A DNA stretch of 64,000 nt from JAICJC01 sp963757605 (GTDB taxonomy: Bacteria > Actinomycetota > Thermoleophilia > Gaiellales > JAICJC01). Position 1 is the first letter of the stretch. Every line of letters starts with the position of its first letter. The stretch covers positions 620,001-684,000 of the forward strand of contig CAVWSF010000005.1 in assembly GCA_963757605.1 (NCBI GenBank), written 5' to 3'. Of the stretch, positions 1 through 10,485 are shown in pieces. The position numbers were made by a program, and so were the translations under genes. The notes beneath the pieces were generated by a model that was given only the letters and a program-made list of their open reading frames with translations, ran no database searches and had not been told where the DNA came from.

Positions 1-1018
1 GGAGCGGGCCGGACGCCGCGCGGTCGGGCGCGTCGACGACGTCGATCACCGCGTTCAGGGGCCGGCCGAGCCGCTCCAGCCGCTCGTAGGCGGCGAGCAG
101 GTCGAGGTTGGCCCGCTCGCACACCCGGCGGCCCTCCTCGATGGCATGGATCAGCTCGCCGGTGCGGCGCACCAGCGGGCCCTCGAGCGAGCCCAGCATC
201 GCGTCGACCTCGGTCTTGCGGTGGCGGACTGCGAGGTCGCGGTAGATGCCCGAGTGGGTCTTGGCCGAGCCGCGGTTGAACTCGACGAGCCGGTCGATCG
301 AGCCGTCCAGGTCGGCGGGGTCGAACCCGTCGAACGGCTCGGGCGTCGCCGTCGCCTGCGCCAGCACCTCGCGCGCGAGCGCCAGGAAGAGCGGCCGGTA
401 GGCGGCGGTCGGCCAGCGCGTCGGCGATCGAGAGGTCGGAGACCGCGGTCGCGAAGAGCATCGCCCCGTAGGCCTCCTTCGCCCACAGGTAACCGACGAC
501 GTTGCTCGTGGCCTTGGCGTCGGCGATGTCGGCGGCCAGGCGGCGCACGCGCTCGGAGTCGGAGCCGTCGAGCTCGCCGATCCGGAACGTGGCCCGGCTC
601 CCGCGCAGGATCCGGCCCGGGCGCGAGGAGTCGGCGCCGAAGTTCACGAACGCGCCGACGACCCGCTCCGCCCCGACCGCCGCCTCGATCTCGCGGCTCG
701 TTCATCCCGTTCTGGAGCGAGACGACGTAGCCGTTCGGGGCCAGCCGCGGCGCGATCGTCCGCAAGGCCTGGCCGGTGTGGTGCGACTTCACCGCGAGCA
801 GCACGTGGTCGATGCCGTCGGGGAGGTCGGCCGGCGCCACCGCCGGCACCCGCACTGTGTACTCCTCGACCGGGCCCTCGATGACGAGCCCGTCGCGGTT
901 GATCGCCGCCACGTGCTCCGGGTCGGCGTCGCAGAAGAGCACGTCGTGGCCGTCGCGGGCGAGCCCCGCCGCCGACGGTTCCTCCGATGGCTCCGGCTCC
1001 GACGACGACGTAGGTCAC
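1..1018 (-). pseudogene. Ketopantoate reductase (ApbA/PanE) family, frameshifted, 3' end beyond window
   Basis: NADPH-dependent 2-oxoacid reductase family, whose best known member makes pantoate for coenzyme A. Visible pieces are an N-terminal Rossmann motif VVVGAGAIGG, a central LLAVKSHHTG and SLQNGMNE (catalytic Lys and Asn of the family) and a C-terminal stretch WAKEAYGAMLF. They lie in different frames, with breaks near 960, 700 and 400, so at least three indels are present. The GTG start at 1018 overlaps the GntR stop by four bases (GTGA), so it is co-transcribed with that regulator. No stop is reached at base 1. Members of this family are often not true PanE, so the substrate is open. 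Confidence 0.72.
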
Positions 1019-1764
1019 GTGGCCCTCCGCGCCGCATCGGGCGTCTGCCCGTTGCCGGCCGTGCGGTCGAGGATCACGTCGATCAGGCGGCCCGTCGCCA
1101 GGATGTGGTCGGTCATGAGCTCGCGGGCCGCGCGCGCGTTCCCGGCCCGCAGCGCCTCGAGCAGCGCGCGGTGCTGGCGCAGGTTCTCGCCGTGGAGGCG
1201 CTGGACGTCCTGGGAGAGCAGGAGCGGCGGCGTGCGTAGGGCCCGGCGCACGCTGCGCGCCATCGTGCGAAGGAGCGGCATGCCGGCCGCCTCGAGCACG
1301 ACGTCGTGGAACGTGTCGTTCACCCGCAGCCACTCGAACGTGACGTCGAGACGGGTGGCGTCGTCGAGGTCCGGCGCCTGGAGGCGGCGGGTCAGGCCGA
1401 CGTAGCGCTCGTCGGCCCGCTCCAGCTGTTCGAGCTGCTCGGCGCTGATCCGGGTCGCGGCCAGCTCGGCCGCCGCGCCCTCGAGCGCAGCCCGCGCGAC
1501 GATCGACTGGCGCAGCTCGTCGCGGGAGGGCGACCGCACGAGCACGCCCCGGTTCGGGCGGAAGACCACGAGGCCGAGGGCGTCGAGCCGCCGCAGGGCT
1601 TCGCGGATGGGGGTGCGGCTGACGCCGTACTGCTCGGCGAGCTGCTCCTGGCGGAGCATCGTCCCCGGCGGCAGCTCGCCGAACAGGATGGCCCGCTCGA
1701 GCGCCGCGCCGATCTCGTCGGCCTTCGTCGTCTCGGCGTCCGCAATCGACCGGATCTCCGCCAT
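1015..1764 (-). CDS. GntR family regulator, FadR/FCD subfamily
   Basis: Ligand-responsive DNA-binding repressor of 249 residues. Residues about 20-75 form the GntR winged helix (LAEQYGVSRTPIREALRRLD). The rest is an all-helical FCD domain with the usual metal or ligand histidines (NDTFHDVVLEAAGMPLL, ENLRQHRALLEAL, MTDHI). It is divergent from the ABC importer beginning at 1859 and overlaps the reductase gene downstream. A 10-bp inverted repeat spans the divergent promoter, suggesting it controls both itself and the transporter. The effector, probably an organic acid or the transporter's substrate, cannot be told from sequence. The frame is intact, unlike its neighbours. Confidence 0.9.
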   Translation of the reverse strand: MAEIRSIADAETTKADEIGAALERAILFGELPPGTMLRQEQLAEQYGVSRTPIREALRRLDALGLVVFRPNRGVLVRSPSRDELRQSIVARAALEGAAAELAATRISAEQLEQLERADERYVGLTRRLQAPDLDDATRLDVTFEWLRVNDTFHDVVLEAAGMPLLRTMARSVRRALRTPPLLLSQDVQRLHGENLRQHRALLEALRAGNARAARELMTDHILATGRLIDVILDRTAGNGQTPDAARRAT

Positions 1765-1829
1765 TTCGGATCCAGGTTATCCAAATCCCCCCTTCCTGTG
1801 GGCGACCTTGGTATGGTTGGGATCCGAAA
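1764..1829. promoter_or_regulatory. Divergent promoter with 10-bp inverted repeat, candidate GntR operator
   Basis: TTTCGGATCC at 1764-1773 is repeated as its exact complement GGATCCGAAA at 1820-1829. Each copy is preceded, on its own strand, by TTGG 7 or 8 bases further out, so two similar half-elements face away from each other, one at each gene start. The left copy touches the GntR ATG and the right copy ends about 30 bases before the ATG of the binding protein. This fits shared autoregulation by the GntR protein; binding is inferred. Confidence 0.5.
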
Positions 1830-1858
1830 GTCGCCCGTGGCACCGTGGAGGGAGCATC

Positions 1859-3452
1859 ATGAGGGTTCGCACGACCGGGATCGGAGCCGTCCTTGCGGCC
1901 GTGACCGCGCTCGCCATCGCGGCCGCGGGCTGCGGCGGCTCCAGCAGTGGAGGCAACAGCGGAGGCGGGACCGGAGACGAGGGCAAGCCGCAGCACGGCG
2001 GCAGCGTCGTCATCGATCGCGTGGCCGACTCGCAGTCGATGGACAAGACCACCGTGTTCGACAACGAGTCGATCTGGGTCTTCGAGCAGATCATGGAGCC
2101 GCTCTACACCGTCACCACGGACGGCAAGGACGTCGAAGCCGTGGCTCGCGACCAGCTACACGCTCTCCGAACGACAAGCAAGACCTACACCTTCAAGCTC
2201 CGCCAGGGCGTCAAGTTCTCGAACGGCCAGCCCATGACCTCGGCCGACGTCAAGTTCTCGATCGACGCCGCCCGGGTCGCAGGATCAGGGCTGGGGCTAC
2301 CTCGACGTCGCGATCAAGGACATCGAGACGCCGATCCCGGACACGGTCGTCATCAACACCAAGTACCCGTGGGCGCCGTTCCTCGCCGACATCGCCCTCT
2401 TCGCCAACGGGATCATCCCCAAGGACTTCGGCGGCGAGACGCAAGAAGGACGTTCTACCAGCACCCGATCGGCACCGGCCCGTTCATGTGGGACCACTGG
2501 GACAAGGGCAACGAGCTCGTCCTCAAGAAGAACCCCAACTACTGGCAGAAGGGCAAGCCGTACCTCGACAGCGTCACGTGGCGGACGGTCGGCGACGACA
2601 ACACGCGCGAGCTGCAGCTGCGAGGGCGGCCAGGCCCAGGTCGACGAGTTCCCGCCGTTCCAGACCGTCGACAAGCTCAAGAGCACGCCGGGCGTCACGA
2701 TGACGCTGTTCACGTCGACGCGCACGGACTACATGATGATGAACGAGCACTACGCGCCGCTGGCCGACGTCCACGTCCGCCGCGCGATCTCGCTACGCGA
2801 TCGACCGCCAGGCGATCATCAAGTCGGTGCTGTTCGGGCACGGCGAGCCGGCCAACTCGTTCATGCCGCCGCAGGTGCCGTACTACGACGCGAGCACGCC
2901 GCGGCCTGCAGTACAACATCGCCCAGGCCAAGGCGGAGATGGCCAAGTCGAAGTACCCGAACGGCTTCAACGTCGAGATGCTGCTGGGCAAGGGCTCGGC
3001 CGACGAGCACTCCGATCGGCCAGATCATCCAGCAGGCGCTCAAGCCGCTCGGCATCAAGGTCAACTTCAAGCAGGTCGACCCGTCGACGGAGTTCGCCGA
3101 CGATCCAGAAGCTCAAGTACCAGCTCGGCTTCAGCTACTGGACGATGGACATCGCCGACCCGGACGAGCTCGTCACCTTCGCGGTCGACCCGAACTCGGC
3201 GGCGCGCACTCGTTCTACACCGACTACATCAACCCCGACGTCATCAAGTGGACGCACGAGGCGGAGCACGAGTTCGACAAGACGAAGCGCCAGGAGCTCT
3301 ACACGAAGATCCAGAAGCAGGCCGCCGACGACGCGTTCATGGCGTTCCTCTTCTACTCGCCGTTCCGGTACGCGTACATCAACAAGCTCCACGGGTTCTT
3401 CGTGTACCCGACCGGTAACTACCACATGGAGGACGCCTGGCTCTCGAAGTAG
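1859..3452 (+). pseudogene. ABC transporter substrate-binding lipoprotein (SBP_bac_5, peptide/nickel type), many frameshifts
   Basis: Extracellular solute receptor of a Dpp/Opp-type importer. The start ATG at 1859 follows a GGAGGGA ribosome site. The N-terminus is a lipoprotein signal ending in an AAGC lipobox, then a Gly/Ser linker. Family segments are clear (TYTFKLRQGVKFSNGQP, IGTGPFMWDHW, a C-terminal NKLHGFFVYPTGNYHMEDAW), but they jump frame about ten times: near 2138, 2170, 2280, 2440, 2625, 2797, 2905, 3015, 3105 and 3197. The overall span of about 531 codons matches the family, so the changes are small indels. Conserved residues survive on both sides of each break, which favours sequence error over a decayed gene. 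Confidence 0.8.
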
Positions 3453-3475
3453 CCAGCTGACGCCGGGAAGCACCC

Positions 3476-4423
3476 ATGGACCTGCCCGCATACGTCGCGC
3501 GCCGGCTGCTGCACCTGGTGCCCGTCGCGCTGGGCGTCACCATCCTCGTGTTCTTCATGATCCACCTCGTGCCGGGCGATCCGGCCCGCACGATGCTGGG
3601 CACGCACGCCACGCCCGAGCGGATCGCGCTCCTGCACCAGGAGTGGGGCCTCGACGAGTCGCTGCCGAAGCAGTACGTCAAGTTCATGCAGCGGCTCGTC
3701 CACGGCGACCTCGGCAATTCGCTCTTCTACCGCGTCCCGGCCCGTGAGCTCATCGTCGACCGCCTGCCGGTCACGCTCTGGCTCATCGGGTACGGGACCG
3801 GGCTCTCGATCCTGATCGCGCTGCCGCTGGCCGCAATCGCGGCCAGCCGTCGCGACGCGGTGCGCGACCAGGTGGTGCGCGTCGTCCCGCTGGTCGGGCT
3901 CGGCTTCCCGTCGTTCTGGGTCGGCATCATGCTGCTCCTGGCCTTCGGCCTCAACATCGGGCCGCATCTTCCCGGTCGGCGGCTACGGCGACGGGCTTCG
4001 CCGGCCACCTCAGAGCGATGTTCCTGCCGGCGCTCACCGTTGCGATCGCGATCTCGCCGATCCTGATCCGCAGCCTGCGCGCCAGCCTGCTCAGCGTGCT
4101 CGAGTCCGACTACATCACCACGGCCCGCGCGAAGGGCCTGTCCTGAGCGGCGCGTGCTCGTCCGCCACGCCATGCGGAACGCCGTGATCTCGACCGTCGC
4201 CGTGCTCGGCGTCAACATCGGCTACCTCGTGGGCGGCACCCTGGTCATCGAGCAGGTGTTCGCGCTGCCCGGCGTCGGCCAGCTCATGATCAACTCGATC
4301 TTCCAGCGCGACTTCCCGGTCGTGCAGGGCGTGACGCTGGTGTTCGCGATCCTCGTCGTGCTCGTCTACCTGATCACCGACGTCGTCCACTCGCTCCTCG
4401 ACCCGCGGGTGCGTTTCGAATGA
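3476..4423 (+). pseudogene. ABC transporter permease, DppB/OppB-like, two frameshifts
   Basis: First inner-membrane permease of the importer. The N-terminal half has the typical MDLPAYVARRLLHLVPVALG start, an LVPGDPAR motif and several membrane segments. The frame breaks near 3965 and again near 4143, where a TGA appears after ARAKGLS. The EAA loop (DYITTARAKGLS, then ERRVLVRHAMRNA) is split across the second break, and the last membrane segments follow from 4154. About 315 residues in total, normal for the family. The stop overlaps the next start by four bases (ATGA at 4420). One extra or missing base at each break would restore the gene. Confidence 0.8.
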
Positions 4424-5287
4424 GCGTCGCCGCCGCAGACGCCTTCGTCGAAGCCGAGATCGCCGAGCGGCGGCACGGCTTCCGCACGCGCTGGTACCGC
4501 ACGCCGCCGTTCGTCGCCGGCGTCCTCATCGTCGGCATGATCCTCGCGCTCGCGCTCCTGGCGCCCCTGATCGCGCCCTACGACCCGAACGAGCAGGACC
4601 TGCTGCACATCCTCCAGCATCCGTCGAGCAAGCACTGGCTCGGCACCGACCAGCTCGGCCGCGACGTCTGGTCGCGCATGCTCTACGCCGCCCGGACCGA
4701 CCTGCGCGTCGCGTTCCTGGCGGTGCTCTTGCCGTTCATGATCGGGACGACGCTCGGCGCCTCGCCGGGTACTACGGCCGGTTCGGCGACACCGTGATCT
4801 CGCGGCTCGTCGACATCGTGGTGGCGTTCCCGTTCTACGTGCTCGTGATCGCGCTGGTGTTCGTGCTCGGCCCCGGGACGCGCAACATCTACATCGCGAT
4901 CACCATCGTGGGCTGGGTGTCGTACATGCGGATCATCCGCGGCGAGGTGCTGGTCCAGAAGCGCCAGGAGTACGTGCTCGCCGCGCAGGCGGCGGGCCTT
5001 TCGAACGCGCGCATCATCGTGCGCCACCTGCTGCCGAACGTCATCACCCAGGCGATCGTCTTCGCCATGTCCGACATCGTGCTCGATATCCTGCTCATCG
5101 TCACGCTCGGGTATCTCGGGCTCGGCGTTCCGCCGCCGACGCCCGACTGGGGCACCATGATCGCCGACGGCCAGACGTTCCTCACGACGCAGTGGCAGCT
5201 GGGTACCTTCCCCGGCGTCGCGGTCGTCATCACCGGGCTCGGCCTCTCGCTGCTCGGCGACGGCCTGGCCGACCTGCTGCGGCCCGA

Positions 5288-5291
<4 letters not shown>
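4420..5291 (+). CDS. ABC transporter permease, DppC/OppC-like, one frameshift
   Basis: Second permease of the importer, about 290 residues. It opens with a charged cytoplasmic head and a membrane helix (FVAGVLIVGMILALALLAP), then NEQDLLHILQHP and LGTDQLGRDVWSRMLYAART, which is the DppC signature. The frame changes near 4765-4790 (GTTLGASPG to YYGRFGDTVISRLVD). After the break the EAA loop (YVLAAQAAGLSNARIIVRHLLPN) and the C-terminal LGYLGLGVPPPTPDWGTMI are intact. The start overlaps the upstream stop and the stop overlaps the start of the ATPase gene at 5288 (ATGA). Confidence 0.85.
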
Positions 5292-6297
<1,006 letters not shown>

Positions 6298-6305
<8 letters not shown>

Positions 6306-7317
6306 GCCGCTGCTCGAGGTGCGTGGCGTCCACATGGACTTCCCGCTCGCCGACTCCGCCGTGCGCCGGGCGCGTCGCATCCCGGCCGAGGTGCTGCGCG
6401 CGGTCGACGGCGTCGACCTCGAGATCATGCGCGGCGAGGCGCTCGGCCTCGTCGGCGAGTCGGGCTGCGGCAAGTCGACGCTGGGGCGCTGCATCGTCGG
6501 CCTCTACGCGCCGACCGGAGGCGAGATCCGCTACGACGGCGAGCCGCTCCACGCCAAGCGGGCCCGCTCGGAGCGACGGCGCGTGCAGATGGTCTTCCAG
6601 GACCCCTACTCGTCGCTGAACCCGCGCATGACGGTCCGCCAGACGCTCGCCGAGCTTCTGCGCGTGCACGAGATGGTGCCGCGAGGCGGGATCGACGCCC
6701 GCTGCCGTGAGCTGCTCGACCTGGTCGGCCTTCCGCCGCGGGCGCTCGACGCCTACCCGCGCAAGTTCTCGGGCGGCCAGCGCCAGCGCGTCTCGATCGC
6801 CCGCGCGCTCGCCCTCGAGCCGGAGATGCTGATCGCCGACGAGCCGGTCTCGGCGCTCGACGTCTCGGTGCAGGCGACCGTCCTCAACTTGCTCGACGAC
6901 CTGCGCAAGGAGCTCGGGCTGACGATGCTGTTCATCGCGCACAACATGGCGGTCGTCCGGCACGTCTGCGACCGCGTCGCGGTGATGTACCTCGGGCGGA
7001 TCGTCGAGACGGCCGAGACCGAGGAGCTCTTCTCGAACCCGCGCCATCCGTACACGAAGGGGCTGCTGCGCGCCGTTCCGCGGCTCGTGCCGGGCCGGGA
7101 GTCGGAGTCGGCCGCCGTCGCCGGCGACCCGCCGAGCCCGATCGACCTGCCGCCCGGCTGCCGCTTCCATCCGCGCTGCCCGCTGGCGCAGGGCGTGTGC
7201 TCGGAGCAGGATCCCATGCTCGCAGCCGGGAACGAGGAGGCGCACCTGGCCGCCTGCCACTTCGCCTGGACGGCGCCGCCGCCGGCCCATACGCCCGAGG
7301 TGGCCGCGGACGCCTAG
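6298..7317 (+). CDS. ABC transporter ATP-binding protein, DppF/OppF-like
   Basis: Second ATPase subunit, 339 residues and intact. Motifs in order: Walker A GESGCGKSTLGRC (about residues 56-68), Q-loop VFQDPYSSLNPRMTV, signature FSGGQRQRVSIARALA, Walker B MLIADEPVSALDVSV, switch LFIAHNMAVV, and the C-terminal PGCRFHPRCPLAQGVC extension of peptide importers. It starts inside the end of the preceding ATPase gene and closes the operon; a run of hairpins follows. Dpp, Opp and Nik importers are not separable by sequence motifs alone, and no peptidase or metallophore gene lies inside the operon to decide. Confidence 0.93.
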
Positions 7318-7320
7318 TCC

Positions 7321-7368
7321 CGTGGGGGAACCCATGGTTTCCCCCACGAGCCCCCTCCTTGGGGCTCG
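7321..7368 (+). terminator. Two adjacent hairpins after the ABC operon
   Basis: Three bases after the last stop, CGTGGGGGAACC (7321-7332) pairs with the rightward arm ending at 7348, with one bulge. A second stem follows at once: CGAGCCCC (7347-7354) with GGGGCTCG (7361-7368). No T-run follows, as is common for high-GC actinobacterial terminators. Position and strength support transcription termination. Confidence 0.6.
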
Positions 7369-7385
7369 CGATGTGTTCGGTGCAC

Positions 7386-7413
7386 GACGGCGAAGAGCGC
7401 GGTCTTCGCCGTC
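7386..7413. repeat. Perfect 11-bp stem-loop
   Basis: GACGGCGAAGA (7386-7396) is followed by a 6-base loop and its exact complement TCTTCGCCGTC (7403-7413). It is the third hairpin in 95 bases between the ABC operon and the convergent small membrane gene, and could serve as the terminator for the minus-strand genes. It can equally be read from either strand. Confidence 0.45.
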
Positions 7414-7471
7414 GCCACGACCGCCAGAGTTGTGACAGAGCACTCGGGCGTCGCAGCGCGCCGGCACACAG

Positions 7472-7597
7472 CTACATTCCGCCCAAGTTGATCAGAAAGA
7501 GGAACGCCAGGATGAGCAGAGTGATCAGGAATCCGATCGCGATCTTGGCCGAGAGAGACCAACGGGGCGGTCGATCCGAGTTCACACTCCAAACCAT
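7472..7597 (-). CDS. Small single-span membrane protein
   Basis: 41-residue ORF. The start ATG at 7597 is preceded by GGGGGG, a strong ribosome site, which favours it over an upstream in-frame start at 7669. The N-terminal half is polar (SDRPPRWSLSAK), followed by a continuous hydrophobic helix (IAIGFLITLLILAFLFLIN) and a short LGGM tail. It lies immediately downstream of the P1 peptidase gene on the same strand. No family is recognised; function unknown. Confidence 0.55.
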   Translation of the reverse strand: MVWSVNSDRPPRWSLSAKIAIGFLITLLILAFLFLINLGGM

Positions 7598-7640
7598 ACG
7601 CCCCCCGAATCCGAGACCGAAGTGGCCCCACCCCGGACGG

Positions 7641-8744
7641 CTATAGGGCCTGGCCCCGGTCGTTCGCAAGGTACGCCGCCAGCCGCTCGCCGCCGATCTC
7701 CTGCACGGTGTAGCCGTCGCGACCGGTCATCGTCCGGCCGCCGACGAGCGCGTTCACGATGGCCTCCTCGGTGGCCTCGATCACCGCGTAGAACAGGTTG
7801 TCGATGCGGTCGGCCGCGACGGCCCGCATCGCGACCGGGCCCGCCCCCTCGATGCCGTGATCGGCGAGCGGCCTGAGCCCCCGGTTCCCGGTGGAGAACG
7901 CGAGTATGAGGTCGCCCGAGGAGTGCTCGCCCGCGCCGCCGACACGGCCGACGCCGAGCGCCGCGCGCTGCGCGAGCCGGTCGCACTGGCCGGGCAGGAG
8001 AGGAGCGTCGGTTGCGACGATGACGATGATCGAGCCGCCCGGGCCAGCGCCGTTCCCGGTGGCCGGTTCCTCGCCGGGAAGCGGGCCGACCGCCACGCCG
8101 TTCACCCGCAGCCGGTCGCGGCGGCCGTGGTTGGCCTGCACGAGCACCCCGACGGTCGAGCCGTCGACGACACGCGAGGCCGTGCCGATCCCGCCCTTGA
8201 AGCCGTGGCACTGCATGCCGGTGCCGCTGCCGACGCCGCCCTCGGCGACGGGGCCGACGGCGGCTGAGTCCAGCGCGGCGTGGACGTGCTCGGGGCGCAC
8301 GTGCATCCCGTTGATGTCGTTGAGATCGCCGTCGTAGGTCTCGCCCACGACCGGCAGGTACCAGCGCTGCTCGTCCGGCGACACCGTCTGCGCCGCAGCA
8401 GAGATCAGCGCGTCGCGGACGACGCCGACGGAGTGGGTGTTCGTGAGCCCGATGACGGTCGTGAGCAGGCCCGCCTCGCGGATCCACTCGAGGCCGGTCA
8501 GCTCCCCGTTCCCGTTCAGGCGATGGCAGCCGGCGAAGGCGGGCTCCGCCCAGGGGTCGTCGGCGCCGGGAACGATGACCGTGACGCCGGTGCGCACCGG
8601 CCCGCGCCCCACCTCCAGCGGCCCGTCGCCGTCGATCAGCGTCGTGTGGCCCACACGCACCCCGGCGACGTCGGTGATGGCGTTCTCGGGGCCGGGCGGG
8701 AGCGTGCCGACGACGATCCCGAAGTCGCGCGCCCGGGCGGTCAG
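7641..8744 (-). CDS. P1 family peptidase (DmpA/BapA-like aminopeptidase), probable CTG start
   Basis: N-terminal-nucleophile hydrolase that cleaves itself and then removes N-terminal or beta-amino residues. The nucleophile context GGSIIVIVATDAPL is clear, as are ITDVAGVRVGHTT at the N-terminus and the glycine-rich GTGMQCHGFKGGIGT. About 367 residues, normal for the family. No ATG, GTG or TTG is available in frame at the N-terminus; a CTG at 8744 overlaps the stop of the upstream GFA gene in the same CTGA arrangement as the other coupled genes here, so CTG is the likely start. It forms an operon with the GFA gene. Confidence 0.86.
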   Translation of the reverse strand: MTARARDFGIVVGTLPPGPENAITDVAGVRVGHTTLIDGDGPLEVGRGPVRTGVTVIVPGADDPWAEPAFAGCHRLNGNGELTGLEWIREAGLLTTVIGLTNTHSVGVVRDALISAAAQTVSPDEQRWYLPVVGETYDGDLNDINGMHVRPEHVHAALDSAAVGPVAEGGVGSGTGMQCHGFKGGIGTASRVVDGSTVGVLVQANHGRRDRLRVNGVAVGPLPGEEPATGNGAGPGGSIIVIVATDAPLLPGQCDRLAQRAALGVGRVGGAGEHSSGDLILAFSTGNRGLRPLADHGIEGAGPVAMRAVAADRIDNLFYAVIEATEEAIVNALVGGRTMTGRDGYTVQEIGGERLAAYLANDRGQAL

Positions 8745-9166
8745 GTGCGGCCGCCCTCGTGGCGGGGCAGGCCGTCGTCGGGGATCGGCTCCCAGGCGGC
8801 GGCCGTGGCGACGTGGTAGCGCACCTGCGGGCGGATCCCCGGGTCGGAGTCGAACGCGCTCATGCGAACCGTCATCTGCGCCGGGTCGGCCTGGCTCTGG
8901 CTGAAGAGCGCCGAGCCGCACTCCGGGCAGAAGAGCTTCGCCCATCCGTCCGGCGGCCGGAACGCGCGCACGACCTGCTCGCCCTGCACGATGCGGAGGC
9001 TGCCGGGCTCGATCAGCGCCTGCGCCGAAGCCGCCGTCCCTGTCCGCCGCTGGCAGCGGGTGCAGTGGCAGTAGCTCGCCGACACAGGCGGGCGATCCAC
9101 GTCGAACCGCACCGCGCCGCACAGGCAGCCGCCGGTCAGCGGGAACGTCGGCTCGGGCACGGACAT
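8741..9166 (-). CDS. GFA family (glutathione-dependent formaldehyde-activating) protein
   Basis: 141-residue zinc protein with the full cysteine pattern: GGCLCGAVRF near residue 12, CHCTRCQRRTGT about residues 33-44, and CPECGSALFSQS about residues 79-90. Despite the family name most members have unknown substrates. The start ATG at 9166 is the only sensible one. It is translationally coupled to the P1 peptidase. A second, separate GFA gene lies at 47790-48188. Confidence 0.85.
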   Translation of the reverse strand: MSVPEPTFPLTGGCLCGAVRFDVDRPPVSASYCHCTRCQRRTGTAASAQALIEPGSLRIVQGEQVVRAFRPPDGWAKLFCPECGSALFSQSQADPAQMTVRMSAFDSDPGIRPQVRYHVATAAAWEPIPDDGLPRHEGGRT

Positions 9167-9228
9167 GTCGCCAACTCTAGTGCTGTTGGACGCAGGAACT
9201 CCCGAACATCGTATGCAAGGACGAGAGC

Positions 9229-9744
9229 ATGTGGCGCCTCCTCAACCCGACAGCCGTCGCACTGGCACTCGTCGCTGCTGCCTGCAGCGCGGCGCCGGCG
9301 GAGTCGAACCCGCCGGCCCAGGCGCACCTCACATACCTCGGCTTCTCCCTCGCGATCCCTGCGGACTGGCACAGCGGAACCAGCAGGAACGACGACGGCG
9401 CTGCGTACCTGACGGCCGCGAGCAGCGCCGTCGATCGCCATGAGGCCGGCCTTGGGGTCGGCTCCCAGCGGTACATGCAGCCTGGCGACGTGCTCGTCAG
9501 CGTGACGGAGGTCAAGGACCCGCCGGATCCATCGGGGTTCCAGCAGCTCGACGGTGCGCCGCGGGTCAGCCGAGACCAGCTTGGTGACTACGCCGTGCCG
9601 GCGCCCGCGATGTCGATCGAGGACTACACCGAAAGCGGTCGCTACTTCCAGATCGGCGTTGCGTTCGGACGCTTACATCCGACCGACGCGCAACTCCAAG
9701 CGGCGAACGACGTGCTCTCCTCGCTGACCGTTCGGTCGATATGA
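9229..9744 (+). CDS. Putative lipoprotein, unknown function
   Basis: 171 residues with a lipoprotein signal peptide (ALALVAAAC, lipobox cysteine about residue 19). The mature part begins with AHLTYLGFSLAIPADWHSG, which resembles the start of PsbP/DUF1795-like surface proteins, and ends in a pattern (LQAANDVLSSLTVRS) typical of that fold. Assignment is weak. The ribosome site AAGGACGAGAGC precedes the ATG. It is followed 45 bases later by the GH16-like gene on the same strand. Confidence 0.65.
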   Translation: MWRLLNPTAVALALVAAACSAAPAESNPPAQAHLTYLGFSLAIPADWHSGTSRNDDGAAYLTAASSAVDRHEAGLGVGSQRYMQPGDVLVSVTEVKDPPDPSGFQQLDGAPRVSRDQLGDYAVPAPAMSIEDYTESGRYFQIGVAFGRLHPTDAQLQAANDVLSSLTVRSI

Positions 9745-9789
9745 AGGAACCACGCCGGTGACCCGGAACCCGTACAGTTTCGGACGGCG

Positions 9790-10455
9790 ATGCCGTTCCA
9801 GCTCGTGTACGACAACGACTTCAGCGCGCCGCTCGGCCCGGAGTGGCTGCGGTACAAGGGCGTCCCCGCCTGCTGCCCCACCAGCAAGTGGGACGCGGAG
9901 AACGCGGTGGTGCAGGGCGGCCGGCTCGTCCTGCGAGGACTGCGCCAGCCGGACGGCAGCTACCACACGGCCGGCGTCTCGCTGCCGCACCTGAACGTGA
10001 CCTACGGCCGCGTCCGCTTCCGAGCCAGGTTCGACAAGGGCCTGGGCCTCAAGATGTGCGCTCTCCTCTGGCCCCAGGCGGGGTTCCAGCCTCCCGAGAT
10101 CGACTTCGCAGAATCGAGGACGGAGGACGCCGAGCGCACGACCATGTGCATGACGCTGCACTACCCGCCGACGGCGGGGGATGCGATCCGTCACGAGATC
10201 AAGAAGGACTTCTCGCACTGGCACCTGTGGGGGGTCACGTGGATGCCCGGCCACCTGAGCTGCACCGTGGACGGCGAGACATGGGCCGTCATCGAGGAGG
10301 CCGCGTTGGGCAAGGTCGTGGTGCCGAAGACGCCGATGCACTTCGGAGTTCAGACGACGATGGGGTCGCCCGGCAAGGCGAAGCCGAACCAGACGACGCC
10401 GCCCGAGGTCAGCCTGCACATCGACAGCCTGACGATCTGGAGCTACGCCCCCTGA
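9790..10455 (+). CDS. Glycoside hydrolase family 16-like protein
   Basis: 221-residue jelly-roll (concanavalin-like) protein. The GH16 catalytic signature ExDxxE is present as PEIDFAES near residues 101-108, giving nucleophile, assisting Asp and acid/base Glu. Supporting stretches are YGRVRFRARFDKGLGLKM and SHWHLWGVTWMPGHLSCTVDG. No signal peptide is seen, unusual for an enzyme acting on beta-glucans, so it may act inside the cell or lack its leader. Substrate not predicted. Confidence 0.75.
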   Translation: MPFQLVYDNDFSAPLGPEWLRYKGVPACCPTSKWDAENAVVQGGRLVLRGLRQPDGSYHTAGVSLPHLNVTYGRVRFRARFDKGLGLKMCALLWPQAGFQPPEIDFAESRTEDAERTTMCMTLHYPPTAGDAIRHEIKKDFSHWHLWGVTWMPGHLSCTVDGETWAVIEEAALGKVVVPKTPMHFGVQTTMGSPGKAKPNQTTPPEVSLHIDSLTIWSYAP

Positions 10456-10485
10456 CCTGAACCGTTGGAATCAGGCACGGGTGTT

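Noticed and set aside
4130..4160. UGA recoding in the DppB-like permease
   Set aside because: The conserved EAA loop continues in a different frame after the TGA, so it is a frameshift, not readthrough.
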